Positions 13,001 to 25,000 of a DNA stretch of 64,000 nt are shown here, piece after piece. The translations under genes and the position numbers were made by a program. The DNA is taken from contig OX243815.1 in the NCBI GenBank assembly GCA_945859605.1, forward strand, positions 35,457,785-35,521,784. The letters run 5' to 3'. The notes under the pieces are model-generated. The model did not search any database and was not told the DNA's origin. It saw only the letters and a program-made list of their open reading frames with translations. This DNA comes from Lumbricus rubellus. Its lineage: Eukaryota; Annelida; Clitellata; Crassiclitellata; Lumbricidae. Position 1 is the stretch's first letter; each line of letters begins with the position of its first letter.

Positions 13001-16000
13001 GCTGTCCATAATTCTTACACCGCGGTTCACGCCAATTCCAATTAACTGCCTTACACCTTGCCTTTCCTTGAAAACTCTTATTCACCTGTGTATTTTTGAA
13101 ACTGAACTCACCAAAGCGTCGCTTTGTATTACACGTCTTCACTGTATTATTGTTTCTCTCGACGACCCTTCGTCTCGATCCGCCATCTTCCTCGACTCGC
13201 TGAACTCTTGGATCATACTTTCGCCTCATGCAGTCACCCGTTAATTTCCTTCCCACCGGATTTTCGATCACTTTATATCTATTCTTAGCATAGCCATTTT
13301 TATTCTCAATAACATCGCGGTTGTCTACCAGCGGATGTATTCCCTCGAAGGTTACTCTTTTCTTGTCCGTCCTCCTGACGTCATCAATAGCTAACTCCTT
13401 GCTAGCTCCGCCCCTCGTGACATCACTCTCATAGGTGTTCACTCCAACGTCCTTGACCCTGGATTTATTTATATACTCAATTCTTATTGGTTTCCCCTCG
13501 TATAAACCTGGATTTATTATTAGTTCCTTGACCAAGTTCTCTATCACTAAAGCCTCTGCTTTCCCTTCAAATTCTTCACTCTTAATGTCAATTAGAGCGG
13601 TTGGATATTTTTCTTTGGTTCCATTAGCAAATCTGCAAACCATTTTGCGTCCGGTATATTGGTAAGGTTTCTCCAAACCTTTCCTGATAGCAACACATGT
13701 GGCGCCTGAATCATGTAATGCGTTCACCTTTTCCCCGTTTACTAACACTGAATTCGTATAGGCACTCAGACTTTCCTCTCCTTCAGCTACAAAGCAAGAT
13801 ATGGTGACTTCATGTTCCACATCTTCCTCTCCTCTATCTTCAACACATTGCATGGTGGCGACAGTATGTGACCTTGCGCCCTGTCCAATTTTATCGCATT
13901 TGGCTGAATAGTGAAAAAAAGATCCACACTTAAAGCAACCTCCTCTTCGATTTTCTCCACCAGCTTCACTCCGTTTACTGTTCCTAAAATCCCATTCATT
14001 ATTGAACCGATCCTTGTAACTGTCCTGTTCCTTGACCCTGTTCCGTCCGAGACTACTACTTCGACTTTCACCATTAGACCTATTTCTTGTGAACTCTCTA
14101 GATCGACCATCAGGTTCAGTGTCTCTTTTCTCATGACTGACTGACCACTTCTCGCTAATTTCTCTAGCTTCAACATAATTCTGTGCTTGTTCCAGCAGTG
14201 TTTCTAATTCTAACTTCCCCTTCTCTTTGAGAAAACACCTCATTTCGTCATCACAAGTCACTAAAAACTGGTCACGCAACACCAGTGTTTCCAGTCCTTT
14301 GTAGTCATTTTTGAATCCCGCCATTGCCAACCATTGCCTCAGATACCTTCTCAACCTTTCAACATACTGAATCACGGTTTCATCCGTGTCGCGCTTAGAC
14401 GATCGAAACTTCTTTCTGTAACCATTTTCTGTCAGCTGGAATCGTTTCAACAGCTCTTCCTTCAATTTCTTGTAGTCTTGTGCTTGTTCTACTTCAAGCC
14501 TCTCAAAAACTTGCAATGCTTTTCCGTCTAAGGATTTTACTAGGGTTAATGCCCACATTCTCTCTGGAACCTCATATGCCATGCAAGTTCTCTCAAACCG
14601 TAATAGATAGGCATCGAGACAATCTCTGTCTTCCCTAAATACAGGCATCTTCACATTTTTAGCATTATTACTCTGTCCATTGATCTCCGTACTATAACCA
14701 TTTCCAATCCGATCGTTCCTATCGCCTTGTCGCCTATCTTGTTCCATTCTTATTTCAAGTTCTTTGAGTTTAATCACTTTCTGATTGTCTAGTTCAATCC
14801 GTTTCAGATTGGCTTCTCGTTCTCGTTCTCCAGAAATCCTCTTCTCCTCTCGTTCTTCAGAAATCCTTTTGTCTTCTCGTTGTTCATTACGTATCCTTTC
14901 AGCTATTTCTTCCTGTCTTCGTTCTCGTTCGCGTTCGGAAATTAACTTTTCTTTCTCGTAATCAGCTAGTAATTCTGCTTGTTTCAAGGCCTTATTTTCT
15001 GCTTGCCTCTCACTGACAAACTCTCTAAGTTCTTGCCCTTCATAACCAAGATCTGATCCAACCTTAACCCACTTCGAATATTCTGCGGCCATTCTCAAAA
15101 GTCCAATTATTTTATAGGCTGATTGGCGCTATAACAATTTCTAAGACACTATTTAAGTTTCGGCGGTAAATGACTTTTACCTTAGACCTGACCTCTTTAT
15201 CAACCAATAACAGTCAGTGTACTCAAATCAAAACGACGTCACGCCTAATTAGTATTCAAACAGCACGCTGAACGCCGATGCACGTAAGTGAATTAATTGC
15301 TGTCGTAATTAAACTTCACAATATAATAACTCTTAAATCTTTTAGATTAACACCCTAAAATTGTTCTAGATCCTTCGGACGATGCCCCCAGTTTTGTAAC
15401 GAGAATAGATACCACACTATGGCTCGCTAATTAATGGAAACTATTCCCAGATTTCGAATCTGAAATCAGGTTACCAATTTGCATACTATCTGGTAATTTG
15501 TCGCAATGTGGGTCAATGCTCTAAATGTCAGCCAATCAACAAGACAATGTTTTATATAAAAATAATATTTGAATCATGAATATTAATATATCAACATATA
15601 TAGTTAATGAATTCTATGTCTAGGGTCGTGGAAATGTCAGTTTAAATACAAGTCAACTTATTTACTTAAACCAGTGCTGAATAAAATAATTTTGAGGATT
15701 ATTCCTATTATAATTACCCTCCCGCGTTGTATGTTCTTGGCTGAAGCTGTAGATCGATACGGCCAATGCTTCTCGTCTTTTCTCCAAGCGCCGTTACCAA
15801 TGGTTGTAGATGACTCTTTTCAGTTTCATCGTCGATGCGCTTCACCGTGTTTTTCTGCTCGTAGGTAATTATTCTTCGATGTAGCTGTCTACGAATTGAA
15901 GACTATTTGTTCCTTTTCGTATTTACCGTTCAATTACCGATCGATATATCTTTTATAGTTTCACTGTCACTTCTCAATGTTGCGAGAAGTAACGCCGGAG

Positions 16001-19000
16001 TTCTACGAAATCCAATGAAGGTAGAATTTCAACGTCAATTACTTGTTAGTAATCCGCTATTACAATCTCTCACGTTTTACGAACTTCCAGATTTCTTGTC
16101 CATACTTTAGGACACTAAACTACCGGCTCCGTTGCTTTAATATCCGATCAAACAAATGTCACGAAATCGTCTAACAACATCTAGCGAATACTCATCGCCA
16201 ATCAACCACCAACAATCCTCCTTAGACGGCCATTCCTTCTCGTCTCTCCTCCCGATCCAGCCCCTCTCGTACGCATGCGCAGCAGACGACTCTGATCCCA
16301 GCTTTCCATATGTAACCAACGCCGATCGCCGATCGTTGTAATATTCCGCAATGCTTTCCACTAATTTAATATATTTTGCCCCTAAGCACTGGTTATAGCA
16401 CTGGTTGATTAATTAAACAGAACAATGTAATAATTCTCGCTCGAATTATAAGCTAATCATTAACTAAGGCCTCTCCCTAACTTAACACATGTAATTACTA
16501 ATCAACAATATATATATCAAAGTAAGAACGTATGGGTGGGACCAAGGATATCGTTACAACAATCCCCCACAAACTAAAATTTGCTTCAAATTTTCCTTTC
16601 AATATCCTTATCATAACTACCCATACTTCTTATAATATTACTATTACTTAGCCATCTATACTAATATTTACACTATCTATAGCTACGCAATTATGCAACA
16701 TTCTAATCAACATCAACATTTAACATCTATTATGATATTTCATATTATATCACCTTTACCTTATCTATACTTTTAAATTACATTACATTTACACTGATTC
16801 ACTTATTAATATTTCTTATTCTACTTACTCTAATCCTCGGCTTAAATAATCAGCCACTACATTGTCACTACCTTTGAGGTATCTAACCCTAAAGCTGTAA
16901 TTCTGAAGCACTAGGTACCAGCGCATTACTCTAGCATTTCTTATGCTACCAGTCTTTAAATATTGTAGTCGTAAGTGGTCAGTCTCTACAACAAATTCAT
17001 GGCCATACAAGTAACGGTTGAACTTTTGAATCCCCCAAACCATCGCTAGGCACTTTCTCTCCACCACAGAATAGTTCCTTTCGCTCTCACTAAACTTCTT
17101 ACTTGCATAAGCTACTGGATGCATATTTCCCTTTCGATTCTGCCTCAGTACACATCCCATCGCCGTATTAAATGCATCCGTTCTCAAAGTGAATTCCACA
17201 CCAATCTAGGGTAGCTTCAATATCGGTGCTTCCGGCAGAGCGTTCTTTAACTTCTTAAATGACCTTTTAAATTCCTCATTCCATTCTATTGTGATCTTTG
17301 CATTCTTTCTTGTCAACTCTGTTACTGGTCTCACATCAAATTTGACACTCCTTGGGTTCCAATGTCAACCTCGCTATCCTAACTCTCTTATAATTAACTT
17401 AAAGTTTACTTATTATGTATATATGTCACCATCTTAACGCACGGAATTTATCCATCTGGTTATTCCATCCATGTAGCAACAATAGTAACTTGCCACCTAC
17501 CTTGGTACTTTTAATATCTCGTATTTTGCTCAATTGACATATTATTTCTTCTTATTTAACTATTTCTCATTGCTTAACTGTCTTCCTATTTATCTAAGTG
17601 ACTTATCTTAACATCACACTCAGACACTGTATTCTAATTAATCTCACCTAATTCTATTTACATTTATTTCTTAATTAAGTATTCTCCACAAGCCACTGTA
17701 AATTTCTATTTGCATCACTTCTCCTCATGTAATGACAGTCTAACCTGTTCATGTCTGACATGCTACATGTATCTCTCTTCACCTTCTTGTATAAATTTCA
17801 ACGTCATGCCCTTTTGTGTTTCTAGTTCACCCATGTGCTTCTTTCCAAAACTCCGTGCATCTGTATCTCCATAAGAATTCCACTTAACACCTTCTAATGT
17901 TTCAACTTCTCCACTGTAGTCTCTGCCACTACTCCACCTATCCACTTTATTGTTAGGGTATGACCATCCTCTGTCATTCCATGACCAATTTTCCTTCTTG
18001 TTCACATCATTTCCTGCACCCCAGTTTCCATTTCCATAACTTCCTCTGCACTTATCTTCCCAGAACTCTCTCTGCATTCTGTCTGACTGTTTCCATTTCC
18101 TCATTTCACATGATCTACCCTGGCCTGCGTCTTTCCTGTTGAATACTCGGGTTACATAATCTGTCCTTTTATTTTCCCAGTCTCTCCTGTCACAATGACT
18201 ACCTCTGGCTTCAACTGATTCCGCCTTACGCTGTCCATAATTCTTACACCGCGGTTCACGCCAATTCCAATTAACTGCCTTACACCTTGCCTTTCCTTGA
18301 AAACTCTTATTCACCTGTGTATTTTTGAAACTGAACTCACCAAAGCGTCGCTTTGTATTACACGTCTTCACTGTATTATTGTTTCTCTCGACGACCCTTC
18401 GTCTCGATCCGCCATCTTCCTCGACTCGCTGAACTCTTGGATCATACTTTCGCCTCATGCAGTCACCCGTTAATTTCCTTCCCACCGGATTTTCGATCAC
18501 TTTATATCTATTCTTAGCATAGCCATTTTTATTCTCAATAACATCGCGGTTGTCTACCAGCGGATGTATTCCCTCGAAGGTTACTCTTTTCTTGTCCGTC
18601 CTCCTGACGTCATCAATAGCTAACTCCTTGCTAGCTCCGCCCCTCGTGACATCACTCTCATAGGTGTTCACTCCAACGTCCTTGACCCTGGATTTATTTA
18701 TATACTCAATTCTTATTGGTTTCCCCTCGTATAAACCTGGATTTATTATTAGTTCCTTGACCAAGTTCTCTATCACTAAAGCCTCTGCTTTCCCTTCAAA
18801 TTCTTCACTCTTAATGTCAATTAGAGCGGTTGGATATTTTTCTTTGGTTCCATTAGCAAATCTGCAAACCATTTTGCGTCCGGTATATTGGTAAGGTTTC
18901 TCCAAACCTTTCCTGATAGCAACACATGTGGCGCCTGAATCATGTAATGCGTTCACCTTTTCCCCGTTTACTAACACTGAATTCGTATAGGCACTCAGAC

Positions 19001-22000
19001 TTTCCTCTCCTTCAGCTACAAAGCAAGATATGGTGACTTCATGTTCCACATCTTCCTCTCCTCTATCTTCAACACATTGCATGGTGGCGACAGTATGTGA
19101 CCTTGCGCCCTGTCCAATTTTATCGCATTTGGCTGAATAGTGAAAAAAAGATCCACACTTAAAGCAACCTCCTCTTCGATTTTCTCCACCAGCTTCACTC
19201 CGTTTACTGTTCCTAAAATCCCATTCATTATTGAACCGATCCTTGTAACTGTCCTGTTCCTTGACCCTGTTCCGTCCGAGACTACTACTTCGACTTTCAC
19301 CATTAGACCTATTTCTTGTGAACTCTCTAGATCGACCATCAGGTTCAGTGTCTCTTTTCTCATGACTGACTGACCACTTCTCGCTAATTTCTCTAGCTTC
19401 AACATAATTCTGTGCTTGTTCCAGCAGTGTTTCTAATTCTAACTTCCCCTTCTCTTTGAGAAAACACCTCATTTCGTCATCACAAGTCACTAAAAACTGG
19501 TCACGCAACACCAGTGTTTCCAGTCCTTTGTAGTCATTTTTGAATCCCGCCATTGCCAACCATTGCCTCAGATACCTTCTCAACCTTTCAACATACTGAA
19601 TCACGGTTTCATCCGTGTCGCGCTTAGACGATCGAAACTTCTTTCTGTAACCATTTTCTGTCAGCTGGAATCGTTTCAACAGCTCTTCCTTCAATTTCTT
19701 GTAGTCTTGTGCTTGTTCTACTTCAAGCCTCTCAAAAACTTGCAATGCTTTTCCGTCTAAGGATTTTACTAGGGTTAATGCCCACATTCTCTCTGGAACC
19801 TCATATGCCATGCAAGTTCTCTCAAACCGTAATAGATAGGCATCGAGACAATCTCTGTCTTCCCTAAATACAGGCATCTTCACATTTTTAGCATTATTAC
19901 TCTGTCCATTGATCTCCGTACTATAACCATTTCCAATCCGATCGTTCCTATCGCCTTGTCGCCTATCTTGTTCCATTCTTATTTCAAGTTCTTTGAGTTT
20001 AATCACTTTCTGATTGTCTAGTTCAATCCGTTTCAGATTGGCTTCTCGTTCTCGTTCTCCAGAAATCCTCTTCTCCTCTCGTTCTTCAGAAATCCTTTTG
20101 TCTTCTCGTTGTTCATTACGTATCCTTTCAGCTATTTCTTCCTGTCTTCGTTCTCGTTCGCGTTCGGAAATTAACTTTTCTTTCTCGTAATCAGCTAGTA
20201 ATTCTGCTTGTTTCAAGGCCTTATTTTCTGCTTGCCTCTCACTGACAAACTCTCTAAGTTCTTGCCCTTCATAACCAAGATCTGATCCAACCTTAACCCA
20301 CTTCGAATATTCTGCGGCCATTCTCAAAAGTCCAATTATTTTATAGGCTGATTGGCGCTATAACAATTTCTAAGACACTATTTAAGTTTCGGCGGTAAAT
20401 GACTTTTACCTTAGACCTGACCTCTTTATCAACCAATAACAGTCAGTGTACTCAAATCAAAACGACGTCACGCCTAATTAGTATTCAAACAGCACGCTGA
20501 ACGCCGATGCACGTAAGTGAATTAATTGCTGTCGTAATTAAACTTCACAATATAATAACTCTTAAATCTTTTAGATTAACACCCTAAAATTGTTCTAGAT
20601 CCTTCGGACGATGCCCCCAGTTTTGTAACGAGAATAGATACCACACTATGGCTCGCTAATTAATGGAAACTATTCCCAGATTTCGAATCTGAAATCAGGT
20701 TACCAATTTGCATACTATCTGGTAATTTGTCGCAATGTGGGTCAATGCTCTAAATGTCAGCCAATCAACAAGACAATGTTTTATATAAAAATAATATTTG
20801 AATCATGAATATTAATATATCAACATATATAGTTAATGAATTCTATGTCTAGGGTCGTGGAAATGTCAGTTTAAATACAAGTCAACTTATTTACTTAAAC
20901 CAGTGCTGAATAAAATAATTTTGAGGATTATTCCTATTATAATTACCCTCCCGCGTTGTATGTTCTTGGCTGAAGCTGTAGATCGATACGGCCAATGCTT
21001 CTCGTCTTTTCTCCAAGCGCCGTTACCAATGGTTGTAGATGACTCTTTTCAGTTTCATCGTCGATGCGCTTCACCGTGTTTTTCTGCTCGTAGGTAATTA
21101 TTCTTCGATGTAGCTGTCTACGAATTGAAGACTATTTGTTCCTTTTCGTATTTACCGTTCAATTACCGATCGATATATCTTTTATAGTTTCACTGTCACT
21201 TCTCAATGTTGCGAGAAGTAACGCCGGAGTTCTACGAAATCCAATGAAGGTAGAATTTCAACGTCAATTACTTGTTAGTAATCCGCTATTACAATCTCTC
21301 ACGTTTTACGAACTTCCAGATTTCTTGTCCATACTTTAGGACACTAAACTACCGGCTCCGTTGCTTTAATATCCGATCAAACAAATGTCACGAAATCGTC
21401 TAACAACATCTAGCGAATACTCATCGCCAATCAACCACCAACAATCCTCCTTAGACGGCCATTCCTTCTCGTCTCTCCTCCCGATCCAGCCCCTCTCGTA
21501 CGCATGCGCAGCAGACGACTCTGATCCCAGCTTTCCATATGTAACCAACGCCGATCGCCGATCGTTGTAATATTCCGCAATGCTTTCCACTAATTTAATA
21601 TATTTTGCCCCTAAGCACTGGTTATAGCACTGGTTGATTAATTAAACAGAACAATGTAATAATTCTCGCTCGAATTATAAGCTAATCATTAACTAAGGCC
21701 TCTCCCTAACTTAACACATGTAATTACTAATCAACAATATATATATCAAAGTAAGAACGTATGGGTGGGACCAAGGATATCGTTACAGTGAGCTAGCATT
21801 GGCAGCTCTTGATTTGTGAATAGACTAGATGCTTGATTGCTTGTCTTAAACATGTCTTCTGTTGTAGTAAGACGTGCTTCAATGTTTCACAATCATAGAT
21901 TCCTGCATCATCATCATCATTGTTTGCCTACAACTGCCTAGCATTGGGCACAAATGTATTGTCGCTATGTTTCCTATGATTAATTAAATCTGTATAGATA

Positions 22001-25000
22001 TAAGAACTTCTTTTTCATACCTACTGCACTTTGGCCTCTTAAGAATCCAGTCCTAATTCTGGAACTAACATCAAATGGATATAAGCCACAAGCACTCAGC
22101 CAGTTAATGATCATATTTTCAGATGATCAAGCAATGATGGCAGGAAGTCAGGAAGGGTTACAAACAATGATGGACTGACTGAACACAACATCAAAAGAGT
22201 ATGGAATGAAAATCAACAAAAAGAAAACAAAGGTTATGAGAATAAGCAAAGAAGAGCAGAAGGTAGTTAAAATATACATTGATGGAGAAGAACTGGAACA
22301 AGTCAAGGAATTCGCTTATCTCGGCAGTACTATTACGGAGGATGCGAGATGTCACAGAGAAATACAACGGAGGATTGTGCTAGGAAAAGATGCATTTGAA
22401 AAGAGAAAAGAGCTACTGAGAGGTGGAATCAGTAAAGAACTGAAAAAGAGAATGGTAAAAACCTTAGTGTGGAGTGTGATGCTATATGGATCGGAGACAT
22501 GGACTATGAGGATGGAAGACATCAAGAGAATAGAAGCATTTGAAATGTGGTTATGGAGATGGATAGAAAGAATCAGCTGGAGGGATCATGTAAAGAATGA
22601 GGAGGTATTGAGAATAGTTGGAGAAAAGAGATCGATGATACACACAATAAGAGAAAGACAAAGAAGATGGATAGGACACACACTCAGAGGAGACTCGATG
22701 CTAAAAACAATCATAGAGCGAAAATTGGAGGGGAAAAGAACGAGAGGAAGACCAAGACAAAGACTATTGGACTGGATGATGAAAGACGGTTATCAGAAGC
22801 TGAAAAAGAATGCACAGAACAGGGAAGAATGGAGACGTCAAACATTTGAACCTGCCTAAGGGCAGAGAACAGAAAGAAAGAAGAAGTTTAAGAAGGTCTG
22901 ACATCCGTGAGTTGTCTATATGCCCATTGCCCATGGTTAGCAAAATAAGGTGATCATGACCCTCTAAACTAACAGTTCAGACCTTTCTGTGGAGAAGGAT
23001 TTTCTATCCTGATCTTTTATTTATGGAGTACAGGTACAGCATAGATATATTGCGTGTATTTGGTTCTGATTATTGCTGCAATTGTTTCTAGATTTCATGG
23101 TTGGTTTTTGTTGTAATTATTGTACTGTTAGCATTAGTTGCTCTTCATATAGACTTCCAGTTTCATTAGTTAATTTAATGTTAGACATCTGTTTATTTCA
23201 GTGTTTGATTTTCTTTTGTTATAGAACATCACTTCATTGTTTAGAATTGCAGCATTAAGACGTATGTTATAGTTTCTTAAGCTTAAATATGCTTATAGTA
23301 AATATTGTCTTTATTTCAATTTGTCTTTTATTTAATTGAATTTTAAATTGGAGTCTGAAATAATTCAAATCAAGGCTGTCAAATTCTAAACTTTTTGAAT
23401 TTGAATCACATTTAGAAGAATCAATAAATAATCTAACACAAAGGTTGAAGAATAAATATACTAATTTTTTGCGTAATTTTGCCAGCGTGATTCAACAACA
23501 TTCAGCAGAAAAATTAAAGCATGAAATATTAATAAAATTATGTAAATATTTTGTCACTAGAAACTCCTTTTACAGCATTTCTTGCATGTAAATTTTTATG
23601 TACATTGCAATTTAGCTTGCTTCTTAGGATCGCTTTTTTGTTTCAGATTAATTTAGTTTTTGCTGACAGATACATGCAATTGCAGTTTGTCAGTGCCTAA
23701 TGATTGAGTTATTTTTATTGTGTATGTATATAAGTAAGGAAATAAGTAAGTAATTAGCCTTTTATTTGCATCTGACAAGGGCACATGCATTAGATTGCAT
23801 AAAACGATTGTATACATCTAATTCATTCTGAGAAATTATATAGTGCCTTTATAAAATATCTACTCAGAGGTGCTCTCTGTGCTCACCTGTTTTATGTTGA
23901 GTGTCATTAAGAACAAAAAAATTACACAAGTTAGCAAACAATGCACAGTACGCTGGAAGAGTCACGACTGGCGTGCACACACGCACGCACACACAGGTAG
24001 AGGTAACCAATGATTCCGTCAACAGCTGACAGATGGTGTGGACCAGTGGTTCCCAACCTTTTTTGACTTGAGGGCCACTTTTTCTAAGTTGGAGGACATG
24101 AGGGCCACTTTTTATTAGTTGACGGACCTTAGGGGGCCACAAGGTTAAAATTGTATTAACTAAAAGCATATAAATTTGTTTTAATTGATTCAAAATATAA
24201 TGTTTTATGTTATTTGTCAACGTTAAAATAAAATAATTTGTAATAGAAAAATAATAATGTGTTCCATCCTGTCCAAATTGTTAATTTTTCATACATTTTT
24301 CATAATTGTTTGAGAGATAAGGGCCATTTTCTGAGGCCTGGCGGGCCACTTTTGGCCTGCGGGCCACGGGTTGGGAACCGCTGGTGTGGACGGATGTTCA
24401 GAGTCTCTGGAACCAAGTTGCCTCGTAAAAAAAACTATGATAGATTACAGCAATTAAAAAAGTTACTCATGCTTGGCGCCGTCACAAAACGGCGCAGGAC
24501 AAAACGGCACAGACATAACGGCGCGGACAGAACGGTGCAATTCAATGTACCCTGACAAAACAGCGCAGACAAAATGGTGCAGTACAAAGATTATGATACC
24601 CGTCTAGTGATTGTTTGCTTATTCAAGAGCAAACTCACTACGAATTGAAGATTATGAGATTTCTTTCCAGATTCTGGCAATGAGGGGCATCCAAGTCAGA
24701 ATACATTCGTTTAAATAGTAGTCGGATTGATACAAAATAATATTTTCTTAAATGGAAGCTGGATTGATGGAAATAGGCTTACTTAAATGGAAGCTTTATT
24801 GATGAAAATGTTCTTGCTTAAATGAAAGCTGGATTGATGAAAATAGTCTTGCTTAAAAATTAATGGAAGCTTTATTGATGAAAATGTTCTTGCCTAAATT
24901 GGAGCTGGATTGATGAAAATAGTCTTGCTTAAATTGGAGCTGGATTGATGAAAATGTTCTTGCTTAAATGGAAGCTGGATTGATGACAGTAGTTTTGCTT

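Larger units (their letters stand above)
10166..21787 (-). mobile_element. tandem LTR retroelement: three LTRs, two internal regions
   Basis: Seen: LTRs at 10166-11329, 15395-16558 and 20624-21787 (1164 bp each, period 5229), beginning TGTAACGA and ending TCGTTACA. GTGAG occurs at 10161-10165 and 21788-21792, so one 5-bp target duplication flanks the whole array. Coding runs on the minus strand, antisense to FTCD, inside an FTCD intron. Each internal region has gag-protease, a reverse transcriptase tail and RNase H only; polymerase core and integrase are missing. I saw only three base differences between units (10507, 11826 and 12474 against their equivalents), so the array is young. Inferred: Ty3/Gypsy-type non-autonomous element; the tandem form may come from unequal LTR recombination or tandem integration, or be an assembly duplication. 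Confidence 0.93.

Noticed and set aside
12731..14531. Plus-strand frames opposite gag (60-77 codons)
   Set aside because: Shadows of the minus-strand gag-protease frame.
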